In this document: one piece after another, positions 45,329 through 54,378 of the stretch
How the letters are laid out: every line of letters starts with the position of its first letter
Numbering within the stretch: the first letter of the stretch is position 1
Source of the DNA: an uncultured Collinsella sp.
GTDB lineage: Bacteria; Actinomycetota; Coriobacteriia; Coriobacteriales; Coriobacteriaceae
Direction of reading: 5' to 3'
NCBI GenBank assembly: GCA_900755005.1
Contig: CAAEEX010000097.1
Location: 17,078 to 81,077, forward strand
DNA: 64,000 bases
The notes under the pieces: generated by a model
What the model was told of the DNA's origin: nothing
Database searches by the model: none
Seen by the model: only the letters and a program-made list of their open reading frames with translations
Position numbers and translations under genes: made by a program

Positions 45329-45895
45329 CTATTTGAGCTTACGGGTCTTGGGCTTAAAGCGCATGCCCGTCTGGCGTCCGCCACGTGCGGAGAATCCATA
45401 ACCGGACTGCGGCACGACGCCGGACATCAAAAACGGAATGGCAACCAGACCCGTCAGGATCGAAGACGGCAGCGCATGGCCGAAGATCGCCACGACAAAG
45501 CTCGTCTCCAAACCCATAAACAGCAAGATGATGCTGTAGATCACATTAATGACGAGCGCGAAGACACCCACCGTGATGCCGCGCGCACTCGGGGTACCGC
45601 CCGTCTGACCGGCGGCGCTATGCACCAGGGCAAAAGAACCCACGGTCAGCAGGAGCGACATAACGCCCACCGGCACGGCAGCGGAAAGGTCATAGAACAA
45701 GCCGCTGCAAAAACCGCACGCGACGGCACGGGTCGGGTCGCCCGAGAACACGCTTAGGCACACCAGGATAATCATGAAGTTGACGCGACCGCCCGCAATG
45801 GAGATCTGCGGTGCCAGGCCTGCCTGCAGCAGCACGCACACGATGGCGGCGATTACAAACGTGCGGGAGCTCATCCCCTGCTCGTGTAGATCCAT
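45329..45895 (-). CDS. mreD: Rod shape-determining protein MreD
   Basis: Membrane component of the elongasome. It has about five hydrophobic segments, with the family-like region GGRVNFMIILVCLSVFSGDP and ACGFCSGLFYDLSAAVPVG. MreD is weakly conserved, so the call leans on position between mreC and mrdA. ATG 45895 suits the AGGGGGC site better than ATG 45901. About 188 residues; the tail is basic (RFKPKTRKLK). Confidence 0.88.
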   Translation of the reverse strand: MDLHEQGMSSRTFVIAAIVCVLLQAGLAPQISIAGGRVNFMIILVCLSVFSGDPTRAVACGFCSGLFYDLSAAVPVGVMSLLLTVGSFALVHSAAGQTGGTPSARGITVGVFALVINVIYSIILLFMGLETSFVVAIFGHALPSSILTGLVAIPFLMSGVVPQSGYGFSARGGRQTGMRFKPKTRKLK

Positions 45896-45906
45896 GGACA
45901 TGCCCC

Positions 45907-46905
45907 CTATTCGCTCGAGCCGGAATCGGTCGTCTCGGACGTGTCGGAACGGTCATCCGAGCTCTCGTCCTTCGTCTTGGTCGCAGCATCGCGCGACGTT
46001 CCCTGCGGCGTGCTGTTAGCGGTGCTCACGTCCTCATCCGAGGCCGACTGTTCGTCAGTCAGCGAGGTGATGACCAGCACTTCCTCGTTGTTCTCGGCCG
46101 TCGTCTGGGCGCGCACCACAATGGTGTAGTACACGTCGTTTGCCGATTTCTCAACCGACGAGACGGTGCCGAGCGGTAGACCCTTGGGGAACACACCGCC
46201 AATGCCCGAGGTCACGATGATGTCGCCAACCTTAACGTCAGAGTCGACGCTCACGTACTCAAGACGCAGCGTGCCGTCAGCCTGACCCTGCAGCATGCCC
46301 TGGGCGCGCGTGTCCTGCACCATAGCGGACACGCCCGAGTTCTCGTCGCCAATCAGGCGCACGGTGGACGTCTTGGCCGAGACCTCGATAATCTGGCCTA
46401 TGACACCGGCAGAACTCGTCACAGGCATGTTGATGGTAAGACCGTCGGCAGAACCCTTATCGATGGTGACGGTCGAGGTCCAGGCATCGCCCGAAGCGCC
46501 GACGATACGAGCTGCGGTTGATTTGAGGTTGTAGGTCGACTGCAGGCCGACCAGCCCCTCCAGTCGCTCGGCGGTCTTTTGAGCCTCGGAGAGCTCGGCA
46601 ACCTTAGAGGTCAGTTCCTCGTTTTGCTTCTTAAGCTCGTCAAGCGTGTCCTGCGACGCCGTAAGGTTAGAGAACACGTTACCGATCGCATTGAAGGGAG
46701 CCGCCACAGCCGAGCCCACAAAGCGCACCGGCGAGGTAATCGTCGTCACGCCCGAGCGCACGGCATGAATCGGTCCTGCCTCGCCCTCGCGGATGTAAAA
46801 CGTGAGCAGCAACACCGAAATCAGGCTGAAAACAATCAACGGGCGCATACCCGTTGATTGTCGCTTGGTATTCAGATTTGTGGAGAAACCCGAAGATCGT
46901 GCCAA
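45907..46905 (-). CDS. mreC: Rod shape-determining protein MreC
   Basis: Bitopic protein linking MreB to the periplasmic-side PBP. One membrane helix at about residues 22-37 is followed by a coiled coil (ASQDTLDELKKQNEELTSKV, about 83-115) and the MreC beta domains with VIGQIIEVSAKTSTVRLIGD and VTSGIGGVFPKGLPLGTV. A low-complexity Ser/Thr/Asp tail of about 55 residues ends the protein. The start is TTG 46905, seven bases after AGGTGG. 332 residues. Confidence 0.95.
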   Translation of the reverse strand: MARSSGFSTNLNTKRQSTGMRPLIVFSLISVLLLTFYIREGEAGPIHAVRSGVTTITSPVRFVGSAVAAPFNAIGNVFSNLTASQDTLDELKKQNEELTSKVAELSEAQKTAERLEGLVGLQSTYNLKSTAARIVGASGDAWTSTVTIDKGSADGLTINMPVTSSAGVIGQIIEVSAKTSTVRLIGDENSGVSAMVQDTRAQGMLQGQADGTLRLEYVSVDSDVKVGDIIVTSGIGGVFPKGLPLGTVSSVEKSANDVYYTIVVRAQTTAENNEEVLVITSLTDEQSASDEDVSTANSTPQGTSRDAATKTKDESSDDRSDTSETTDSGSSE

Positions 46906-46926
46906 ATGGAATCCACCTTTTGGAAA

Positions 46927-47970
46927 TTAAGCATTGGTCTGGACGAAGCCGCCATCAAACGCATTGGCCTCGAGCACGCGGGCACAGCCGTTAACAACGT
47001 TATCGAGCGCCGTAGGGCTAACATTGACCGAAACGCCGGTCTCATCGCGCAGGCGCACGTCGAGACCGCGCAGCAGCGCGCCGCCACCAGTCAGCAAAAT
47101 GCCGTAGTACATAAGGTCCGAGGCAAGATCGGGAGGCGTAGCGTCGAGTGCGTCCTTGACGGCCTTGGCCATCTCGTCGAGCGGCTTGTTGAGTGCGCGA
47201 CGAATCTCCTCGCTCTCGATGCGCACGGTCTTGGGCAGACCGGTGATCACGTCGCGGCCGTTGACCTCGACGTCGAGCTCATCCTTGAGCGGCACGGCGG
47301 AGCCGACCTTGATCTTGATGTCCTCTGCCGTACGCTCGCCGATGGCCAGGTTGTAGGCATCGCGAACGTGCGTGAGGATGGCCTGATCGAACTCGTCGCC
47401 GGCAATACGGATGGACTGCGAGACGACGATGCCGCCCATGGCGATAACGGCAACCTCGGTGGTACCGCCACCGATGTCGATGACCATGGAGCCGGTGGGT
47501 TCCTCGACGGGCAGGTCGGCGCCGATAGCAGCTGCCATAGGCTCTTCGATCAGATAGGCCTGGCGGGCACCGGCCTGGATCGTGGCCTCAAAGACAGCGC
47601 GCTTCTCGACCGACGTGACACCGGAGGGAACGCAGACGACAACACGCGGACGCGGAGTCCACGGATAGCGCTTCTCGGACGCCTTGTCGATAAAGTAGCG
47701 AAGCATGGCCTCGGTAACATCGAAGTCGGCGATGACGCCGTCCTTCAGGGGACGAACGGCCACGATGTTGCCGGGCGTACGGCCGAGCATGCGCTTTGCC
47801 TCGATACCGACCGCCAGGATGCGCTCGTCGTTCTTGTCGATGGCGACAACAGAGGGCTCGCGAATGACGATGCCCTTGCCGCGCACGGAGACAAGCGTAT
47901 TTGCGGTGCCGAGGTCGATGGCAAGATCGCCCGCATAGCTACCGAAGAACATATCCATCAAAGAAAACAA
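46927..47970 (-). CDS. mreB: Rod shape-determining actin homologue MreB
   Basis: Actin-like filament protein organising lateral wall synthesis. Phosphate loops LAIDLGTANTLV and VIDIGGGTTEVAVIAMGG, plus LIEEPMAAAIGADLPV and LLTGGGALLRGLD, are clear. 347 residues. The start is TTG 47970 five bases after AGGAG; ATG 47958 is the alternative. First gene of the mreBCD-mrdA-rodA operon. Its presence fits a rod-shaped cell. Confidence 0.97.
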   Translation of the reverse strand: MFSLMDMFFGSYAGDLAIDLGTANTLVSVRGKGIVIREPSVVAIDKNDERILAVGIEAKRMLGRTPGNIVAVRPLKDGVIADFDVTEAMLRYFIDKASEKRYPWTPRPRVVVCVPSGVTSVEKRAVFEATIQAGARQAYLIEEPMAAAIGADLPVEEPTGSMVIDIGGGTTEVAVIAMGGIVVSQSIRIAGDEFDQAILTHVRDAYNLAIGERTAEDIKIKVGSAVPLKDELDVEVNGRDVITGLPKTVRIESEEIRRALNKPLDEMAKAVKDALDATPPDLASDLMYYGILLTGGGALLRGLDVRLRDETGVSVNVSPTALDNVVNGCARVLEANAFDGGFVQTNA

Positions 47971-48030
47971 CGCAACTCCTGATGTGTTGGATGATTGCTG
48001 GAAAACTACTAGCTCATCATACTAGCGCAA

Positions 48031-48063
48031 GCCCGGCACCTCACTTGCGGTGAAGCGCCGGGC
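48031..48063 (-). terminator. Hairpin after the TPR gene
   Basis: GCCCGGCGC / GTGCCGGGC stem 22 bases past the TPR protein stop. The following sequence is not T-rich, so it may be leaky and let transcription reach mreB. I found no convincing mreB promoter in 47971-48030. Confidence 0.4.
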
Positions 48064-48085
48064 AAAGCTAAATCCCATAAGGTCA

Positions 48086-49390
48086 CTACTGGTTGTCAGC
48101 AGCCGAGAAATCCATATCGAGCGAAGAAACGGCCCAGCCGATATGGTTGTCGGAGCGCACGAATTTGACGGTGTACTCCTGCTCGCCGCCCTTGGACAGC
48201 GATGCCTTCACCTTGGCGGTCGTCTCGGTCATGGACTGATCCATGCCCTCGACGGACACGGTGGCACCCTGCGGAATCGAGGAGATGATCATCGACTTAG
48301 CGTCCTCGGACAGGCTCGAGGCCAGGCAAGACTCGGCCTTTGCGGCGTCACCGTCGCCGGCAGCCTGGAACAGATCGGTAACGACAGACTCCTGAGACGG
48401 GAAGCCAAAGCCGCGCGTGTAGGCAAAGCCCAGACCGCCCGCGGCGATCAAAATAAGCAGAAGCAGCACGATGAAGACTTTGAGACCCGTATGGCGATGG
48501 CGACGACGGACCTTGGCCTGCTTACGATCCTGGCGGTCCTGCTGGACCATCTCGGACTCGGACAGCGTAAAGAAGCCGGTGTCCGAGGGATCAGGCATAA
48601 ACTGACCGGTCGCGCCCGTAGGATCGAGAGGATCGACGGCAGGAGCGTCCATCGCGGGCGCCGGAGCCGTGGCCATAGCCGTCTGGGCAGACAGCGCGGC
48701 AAGCGAATCGTGCACGCGGGCAAGCTCATCGGCCTGCTCGGAGGTGAGCTGGTAGATGCCATCGGCAGTAGCGGCGTTAAAGGCGTCGAGTGCGTCGGAG
48801 GGACGGCCGGCGGCAGAAAGCGCCTGACCCATGCCGGCGTTGAGCGCACGCGTGTCGTCGCGGGGGCCGGCAAAGTCGATAGCCGTGCGGTAGGTCTCCA
48901 CGGCATCCGCCGGACGGCCGAGCTTAATGAAGCAACGACCGAGCTCGCCGAGTGCGGCGGCAGGAGCCGGATTGGCGCCGTCGATGGCAGCCTGACGGAA
49001 GGCGGTTCCTGCGTTGGCATAGTCGCCCGACTGGAACAGCGCATTGCCCAGGCCCAGATAGGCCTTGAACGGCGTGGCATAGGAAGCATCCTGCGTAGCG
49101 GCAGAGAACGCCTGAGCGGCCGTCGTGTAGTCGCCCACGGCGGCAAGCGCCTTGCCGCGGTTGGTGAGCAGCGCCCCGCGCTTGCCGTAGGTGCCGTCGT
49201 TGAGGGCGGCGGCATAGGCCTCGGCGGCCTCGGCATACATGCCCAGGTGCATCAAGGCGTTGCCACGAAGGTGATCGGCCTCGCCCATAATCTCATCGGG
49301 AGTCTTTGCCGCCCCAAGCATCTGGGCTGCAGCGGAAAAATCACCCGCGCGGTAAGCGGCGCGGCCCTGTTGGATCAGCTGGCTATTCAA
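48086..49390 (-). CDS. TPR-repeat membrane protein of unknown function
   Basis: Not a recognised enzyme. The N-terminal 230 residues are tetratricopeptide-like repeats (RAAYRAGDFSAAAQML, LGLGNALFQSGDYANAGTAF, LGRCFIKLGRPADAVETY). A polar linker, a basic stop (RRRHRHTG) and one membrane helix follow (VFIVLLLLILIAAGGLGF, about residues 305-325). The C-terminal 110 residues should lie outside and contain SxSLSEDAKSMIISSIPQGA-type sequence like a small lipoprotein-style domain. With TTG 49390 the site AAGGGGA is five bases upstream. Topology resembles TPR scaffolds that recruit wall or secretion partners (inference from position next to mreB). Confidence 0.75.
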   Translation of the reverse strand: MNSQLIQQGRAAYRAGDFSAAAQMLGAAKTPDEIMGEADHLRGNALMHLGMYAEAAEAYAAALNDGTYGKRGALLTNRGKALAAVGDYTTAAQAFSAATQDASYATPFKAYLGLGNALFQSGDYANAGTAFRQAAIDGANPAPAAALGELGRCFIKLGRPADAVETYRTAIDFAGPRDDTRALNAGMGQALSAAGRPSDALDAFNAATADGIYQLTSEQADELARVHDSLAALSAQTAMATAPAPAMDAPAVDPLDPTGATGQFMPDPSDTGFFTLSESEMVQQDRQDRKQAKVRRRHRHTGLKVFIVLLLLILIAAGGLGFAYTRGFGFPSQESVVTDLFQAAGDGDAAKAESCLASSLSEDAKSMIISSIPQGATVSVEGMDQSMTETTAKVKASLSKGGEQEYTVKFVRSDNHIGWAVSSLDMDFSAADNQ

Positions 49391-49401
49391 GGAAGTCCCC
49401 T

Positions 49402-49944
49402 TTACTCGTGAACAATCTCGACATGGACGATCTCGTCGCCGGCACGCAGCTGCGAAATCACATCGAGACCCTCGACCGTGGTACCAAAGACGGTGTAGCC
49501 AGAATCGAGGTTATGCTGGGCACCCAGGCAGAAGTAGAACTGCGAACCCGCGGAATCGGGGTCCATAGAGCGTGCCATGGCAAGGGCGCCATCGACATGG
49601 CTGTTGCGCGGATTGGTGGCAAACTCGCCCTTGATGCAGTAGCCGGGGCCACCGGTACCGGGCATGCCGTCGGGGCCCTCAAGACCGGCAGCGACGTCGG
49701 CGCCGGACATGTCGCGGGTATTGGGGTCGCCGCCCTGGATGACAAAGCCGGGCACATAGCGATGGAACTTAAGGCCATCATAGAAACCCATCGTGGAAAG
49801 CTCGCAGAAGTTCGCGACATGAATGGGAGCGCCCTCACCGTCAAACTTGACCTTGATGGTACCCTTCGACGTCTCGATAACGGCGCACTCGTCGCCGGCA
49901 AGCTGATACTCGGGCGTGTAGAGCTCTTTCTTAAAACCAAACAT
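49402..49944 (-). CDS. Cyclophilin-type peptidyl-prolyl cis-trans isomerase
   Basis: Catalyses proline isomerisation during folding. The active-site region is FYDGLKFHRYVPGFVIQGGD, with MARSMDPDSAGSQFYFCLG and LDSGYTVFGTTVEGLDVI. No signal peptide, so it is cytoplasmic. 180 residues from ATG 49944 behind GAAGGAA. It is followed after 11 bases by the TPR gene. The 107 bases upstream hold no feature I recognise. Confidence 0.95.
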   Translation of the reverse strand: MFGFKKELYTPEYQLAGDECAVIETSKGTIKVKFDGEGAPIHVANFCELSTMGFYDGLKFHRYVPGFVIQGGDPNTRDMSGADVAAGLEGPDGMPGTGGPGYCIKGEFATNPRNSHVDGALAMARSMDPDSAGSQFYFCLGAQHNLDSGYTVFGTTVEGLDVISQLRAGDEIVHVEIVHE

Positions 49945-50051
49945 GTGGTTCCTTCCTCGTGCGTTTAAAGCATATTTGTACGAATTGTAGCAATAAGCAC
50001 GGGCTTACATCAATTGCGCACGTAGGTTATGCCGACTATGGCGAACTAATT

Positions 50052-51194
50052 TTAGGAACGCTGCTGCGGCTTCCAGGAGCCCACGTTGGCGTCATACTGA
50101 TTCAGCGCGCTGTTGCCGCCCTGTGCGATGGGCGCCAGAATATCGCTTTGGTGGGAACTCATCGACTCGCCATCGGGAATGGCCAGCGAGATGTCCCAGC
50201 TCTGGCAGATCACGTCGACGCGCTCGTACATCCACTCGGCAAGCTGCTTTAAGTGGGCGATGTCATCCGCATAGACCGTATCGTCCTGGTACTTAAGGTT
50301 GTTGAGCTCATCTTGCGTCTTTTTGATCTGGTCGCGCAGGGCGTAGGCACTCTGCGACAGCTCCTGACGGGTGGACAGCGGCGTTCGGAGATAGCCGTTG
50401 TTAAAGGAATCGATGACCTCGCCGATCTGATCCTCGTCAGCATAGGACACGATGGTCTGATACAGACCGTCGAGCCTGGTATAGAGCTGATCATCGGTGA
50501 GCACGGTTTCTTCCTGGACCACCTCGGCAGAATCGTCCTGCTTGGTATCGTCCTCAGTGGCCTCGCCCTTTTGGCGCGTGGGGAAGGTCGTCTGCGCGGC
50601 CTGGCCAAACTGGTCGTAGAAGCCGGGCATGACACCCATGGGATCGGCCGTCACGAACCAATAGGCACCACCGCACACAAGGGCAAGGACCGCGATGACA
50701 ATAAGCGGCTTGGGGATATGACGCTTGTGCTTGTGATAGGCGTCCTCGTCGGGGTGCACCTTGCGCTTGGGTTTTTGAGCATCGTCATGCAGGGAAACGG
50801 GCATGGGAATATCGACCTTGGGGATACCAAAATCCTTATCGAAAGCTGGCAGCACGCAGGTCTCATTGGGGTCGGCGGCGTCCGAAAGCACCGCAGCGGC
50901 AGAGGCCGGCGCATGCGGCACCTCGGTATCGATCTGCTCTTGCGTTAGGCGCGGAAAGCCCGCCGTGCGGCCCGCTGCCAGGTCGGATGCGGCCGCGTCC
51001 TCGGAGAGGATACCCGGAGCCGGGCGTCCGCATTTGGGGCATGTACGATCATGCGGAGAAAGACGGGCACCGCAGCCCTCACAGAACACAAACTCGGTGT
51101 GCTCGGGACCATCGCCCGGACCCACATAGGCGTTGCAGTAGGGGCAGAACGAGGCGCCGTCCTCGATAGTCTTAAGGCAATGCGGGCAGATCAC
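50052..51194 (-). CDS. Double zinc-ribbon membrane protein of unknown function
   Basis: The N-terminus has two zinc ribbons, CPHC...CPYC (residues about 3-22) and CEGC...CPKC (about 41-60). A polar linker of about 100 residues and one membrane helix (LIVIAVLALVCGGAYWFV) follow. The roughly 190-residue outside domain is rich in Asp, Gln and helix-forming residues (DELNNLKYQDDTVYADDIAH). No known enzyme motif. GTG 51194 has GAGG upstream; an in-frame TTG 51224 adds ten residues. Proteins with ribbon, helix and outer domain are common but poorly understood in Actinobacteria and Firmicutes. Confidence 0.7.
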   Translation of the reverse strand: MICPHCLKTIEDGASFCPYCNAYVGPGDGPEHTEFVFCEGCGARLSPHDRTCPKCGRPAPGILSEDAAASDLAAGRTAGFPRLTQEQIDTEVPHAPASAAAVLSDAADPNETCVLPAFDKDFGIPKVDIPMPVSLHDDAQKPKRKVHPDEDAYHKHKRHIPKPLIVIAVLALVCGGAYWFVTADPMGVMPGFYDQFGQAAQTTFPTRQKGEATEDDTKQDDSAEVVQEETVLTDDQLYTRLDGLYQTIVSYADEDQIGEVIDSFNNGYLRTPLSTRQELSQSAYALRDQIKKTQDELNNLKYQDDTVYADDIAHLKQLAEWMYERVDVICQSWDISLAIPDGESMSSHQSDILAPIAQGGNSALNQYDANVGSWKPQQRS

Positions 51195-51297
51195 GGCATC
51201 CTCTTTTCGAAGCAATTCAAACAATCGAGGTTAGAGCATAACATCGCCACGGCTCCACTGGAGCAAGGCACCAATTCAACATCGCCAGGGCGCGTAG

Positions 51298-54021
51298 TTA
51301 CTTCTTCTTTTTGCTCGGCATCGAGACTTTGATGCCTTGGGCGGACTTGGTTACGCGAGAGCGCTTGGCTCCGCTACCCTTCTTTTTCTTGGGCTGGGCC
51401 TGGGCCACGCCCTCGAGTGCGCGGACCTCGGCCTCACGAACGGTGCGAGCTTCGCGGCGCTGCGCCATGTCGGCGGCGACGCGCTTGGCAAAACGCTCGG
51501 CCGTCGAACCCGTCGAGCTCACCTTGCCGCCACCGCGACCCAGGCGGACGCGCACACCGCGGCCAAAACCAGTTGCGGCATGACGACGACGCGGCTTAAG
51601 CGAATCCATCATCGCGGCGAGCTTAAAGAACACCGAGCAGGTAATGACAACGATACCCGTCAAGATAATCATTTGGCTCATCGACAGGTTGGCAATGGAC
51701 AGCAGCTCCGGGAACCCGATAACACCCGTCAAAATGCCGGCGACGACAAACACGAAGAGCACCACACGTAAGGGCGTGAGCGGCTGCGAGATGCGCCAGA
51801 TCAGGCTGACGCTCGCCGCGCACGACGTAAGCAGGCACATCGTGGACAGCGTGAGCTGGCTAAAGCCAAACACGCGCGCCACAAAGATATCGAGCGCCGC
51901 GGCCAAAATGACCGCAATCGACGCCGGCAGTGCCCGCTTGAGCACGTTTGTCAGGAACGACCCCTTCACGCGAGCATTGTTGGGCTCCAGGCCCAACACA
52001 AAGCCCGGCGCGCCGATGCAGAAGAAGTTGATGAGCGTCATCTGGATGGGCTCGAAGGGATACGGCGGCAGTGCAATGCACAGCGCCGCCAGGCCCATCG
52101 AGAACAGCGTCTTGGTCAGGAACAGCGAGGCCGAACGCTGCAGGTTGTTGATGGAGCGACGGCCCTCGGCCACCACGGCGGGCATCGAGGCAAAGTCGTT
52201 GTCAACGAGTACGATCTCGGCCACGTTGCGCGCGGCATCGGAGCCGGCCGCCATGGCAACGGAGCAGTCGGCCTCCTTGAGAGCCAGCACGTCGTTGACG
52301 CCGTCGCCCGTCATGGCCACGGTGTGCTCGCGGCGCTTGAGCGCCTGCACGAGCTCGCGCTTCTGCTGCGGGGTCACACGACCAAAGACATGGTAGCGGT
52401 CCACTGCGGCATCGAGCTTGGTCGGCGTGTCGAGCGTCGTGGCGTCCACATAAGCGTCCGCCCCCGGCACGCCCACCACGCGCGCGATCGACGACACCGT
52501 ACGCGGGTCGTCGCCACTGATCACGTTGAGGGTCACGCCCTGCTCGTTAAAGTAGCCGATGGTCTCGGCCGCTGAGGTACGAATCTCGTCACGGATGGTC
52601 ACAAAGCCCACGGGCTCGGCCTCGCCCACCATATCGCCATCGGGCGTAAAGCCGTCCACGCGCGCCACCACGAGCACGCGGCAGGTATCGGCAAGCTCGG
52701 CGACACGGTTCTCGACCTGAGAAAACACACGATCAGAGAGCACAAACTGCGCGGCGCCCATTACGTAGGAGCCCTGCGCAAACGAAGCGCCACTCCATTT
52801 TTTAGACGACGAGAACGGAATGACCGACAGCGGCTCAGACACCTCGACCGGACGATCGGCGTAATAGTTGAGCAGCGCTTGGCAGGTCTCGTTGGCATCG
52901 GCCGAAGTCGCACGCGCGACGTTAGCCAGCGCAAAATCGAGCACCGTGGAATCGACGGGAACAGCCGCCTCGTCAGAGCCGGCGCCTAGGCTCACGCCCT
53001 CAACCGGCAGCGGATACGTGCCCTCGACCTCCATGCGGCCCGACGTGATGGTGCCCGTCTTGTCCAGGCACAGCACGTCGACGCGAGCGAGCGTCTCGAT
53101 GCAGTAGAGCTGCTGCGCCAGCACCTTGCGGCGGGCCAGACGCACCGTGGCGATGGCGAGCACCGACGAGGTCAGCAGCACCAAGCCTTGCGGGATCATG
53201 CCCAGCAGGGCACCCACCGTGGACAGTAGCGCCGACGAAGGCACATGGCCAGCCAACAGCTCGGAGAAGCACCACGAAAGCGCGCTATCGCCCGGGGTTC
53301 CCGCGGCATCCCACAGCTCGCTCACACTCGAGGCAAACAACGCCAAACCGAGCGGGATCATGATGATGCTCGCAAAGCGCACGATGGCGTTAAGCGCGTT
53401 CATGATCTCGGAATTGACCTTTTTGACGTATTTGGCCTCGTTATTGATCTTAGCCACGTAGTTGTCGGCGCCGACATGGATCACGCGGGCGCGCAGCAGG
53501 CCCGAGTCGATAAAGCTGCCGCTCATGAGCTCGGAACCGGGCTGTTTCTTAATAAGGTCGCTCTCGCCCGTCAGCAAGCTCTCGTTCACGAGCGCCTCGC
53601 CCGAAACCACCACGGCGTCGGCGGGAATCTGGTCGCCGCGCCCCAAGCGAATGATGTCGTCGAGCACGATCTGGTCCAAGTCGAGCTCCACCTCGGCGCC
53701 GTCGCGCACCGCGATGGCCTTCTTGGAGGTCAGCAGCGTGAGCTTATCGACCATCTTCTTGGAACGCATGGACTGGATGACGCCAATAGCGGTATTGAGG
53801 AACACCACGAACAGGAACGTCAGATTCTTAAACGAACCGGTCAAAATGACCAGGAACGCCAAGATCACGTTGATCAAATTGAACAGCGTGCAGAGGTTCT
53901 CGATGATGAGCTCTTTGACCGACTTGGTCTTGAGCTCCATGTTGCGGTTGATCTTACCGGCGGCGATGCGCTCCTCGACCTCGGCGGTCGAGAGTCCGCG
54001 CTCGATATCCGTTGCTGCCAT
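51298..54021 (-). CDS. P-type cation-transporting ATPase with basic C-terminal tail
   Basis: ATP-driven ion pump. Motifs: actuator LLTGESD, the membrane helix-4 segment GMIPQGLVLLTSSVLA, phosphorylation site CLDKTGTITSG (Asp320), and hinge MTGDGVNDVLALKEADCSVAM. About ten membrane segments are visible. The helix-4 sequence resembles CtpE-type pumps linked to calcium uptake; the substrate is not proven. After the last helix there is an unusual tail of about 85 residues, very rich in Lys and Arg and ending MPSKKKK. ATG 54021 is preferred; ATG 54033 is possible. 907 residues. Confidence 0.9.
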   Translation of the reverse strand: MAATDIERGLSTAEVEERIAAGKINRNMELKTKSVKELIIENLCTLFNLINVILAFLVILTGSFKNLTFLFVVFLNTAIGVIQSMRSKKMVDKLTLLTSKKAIAVRDGAEVELDLDQIVLDDIIRLGRGDQIPADAVVVSGEALVNESLLTGESDLIKKQPGSELMSGSFIDSGLLRARVIHVGADNYVAKINNEAKYVKKVNSEIMNALNAIVRFASIIMIPLGLALFASSVSELWDAAGTPGDSALSWCFSELLAGHVPSSALLSTVGALLGMIPQGLVLLTSSVLAIATVRLARRKVLAQQLYCIETLARVDVLCLDKTGTITSGRMEVEGTYPLPVEGVSLGAGSDEAAVPVDSTVLDFALANVARATSADANETCQALLNYYADRPVEVSEPLSVIPFSSSKKWSGASFAQGSYVMGAAQFVLSDRVFSQVENRVAELADTCRVLVVARVDGFTPDGDMVGEAEPVGFVTIRDEIRTSAAETIGYFNEQGVTLNVISGDDPRTVSSIARVVGVPGADAYVDATTLDTPTKLDAAVDRYHVFGRVTPQQKRELVQALKRREHTVAMTGDGVNDVLALKEADCSVAMAAGSDAARNVAEIVLVDNDFASMPAVVAEGRRSINNLQRSASLFLTKTLFSMGLAALCIALPPYPFEPIQMTLINFFCIGAPGFVLGLEPNNARVKGSFLTNVLKRALPASIAVILAAALDIFVARVFGFSQLTLSTMCLLTSCAASVSLIWRISQPLTPLRVVLFVFVVAGILTGVIGFPELLSIANLSMSQMIILTGIVVITCSVFFKLAAMMDSLKPRRRHAATGFGRGVRVRLGRGGGKVSSTGSTAERFAKRVAADMAQRREARTVREAEVRALEGVAQAQPKKKKGSGAKRSRVTKSAQGIKVSMPSKKKK

Positions 54022-54050
54022 ACCACGTCCCATCACGTCGCGTCGGTATA

Positions 54051-54085
54051 AGAAAAACCGCCCGGACCATGCGAGGTTCGGACGG
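54051..54085 (-). terminator. Terminator of tRNA-Arg
   Basis: Minus strand: CCGTCCGAACC / GGTCCGGGCGG stem with a six-base loop, then TTTTTCTT, 13 bases after the tRNA CCA end. Confidence 0.8.
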
Positions 54086-54097
54086 TCTTACGTTCGA

Positions 54098-54174
54098 TGG
54101 TGCCCCATGTTGGATTCGAACCAACGGCCTTCTGCTCCGGAGGCAGACGCTCTAATCCCCTGAGCTAATAGGGC
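54098..54174 (-). tRNA. tRNA-Arg (anticodon CCG)
   Basis: 77-base cloverleaf on the minus strand. The acceptor stem GCCCTAT pairs with ATGGGGC, and the D arm is GCTC/GAGC. The anticodon stem TCTGC/GCAGA encloses loop CTCCGGA with anticodon CCG, which reads CGG codons. The T arm GTTGG-TTCGAAT-CCAAC is canonical. The discriminator is A and the 3' CCA is encoded. Confidence 0.96.
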
Positions 54175-54268
54175 CAACGGTTGGCATTATACCCAAGTGC
54201 ACCACGGGCTATCAAAATAAAAGAAAAAGCTTTGCAATTCCGAGGAAGACGCGGTGCAACGGCCCACT

Positions 54269-54297
54269 TTAGAAGGCAAAAGCAAGTCAGATAGTAT
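54269..54297 (+). promoter_or_regulatory. Probable promoter of the aromatic operon
   Basis: TTAGAA (54269-54274), 17-base spacer, TAGTAT (54292-54297). The -35 box is weak. The predicted start near 54304 is one or two bases before an ATG that opens a short reading frame. The gap 54175-54268 holds nothing else recognisable. Confidence 0.4.
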
Positions 54298-54305
54298 AAA
54301 CTCTC

Positions 54306-54368
54306 ATGCACCATATATACACGGCTCGCGATGCGGGCCGTTTTTGCAAGGGTTATCCATCGAGGTGA
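54306..54368 (+). promoter_or_regulatory. Leader with small ORF and terminator-like hairpin before aroF
   Basis: A 20-codon frame starts at ATG 54306 and stops at TGA 54366-54368. It encodes MHHIYTARDAGRFCKGYPSR, which includes two Tyr and one Phe. Within it, ACGGCTCGC-GAT-GCGGGCCGT (54321-54341) followed by T5 is an intrinsic terminator. Together this resembles an attenuator, but the ATG has no ribosome site and would have to be read leaderless. Confidence 0.4.
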
Positions 54369-54378
54369 GAGGCACACC

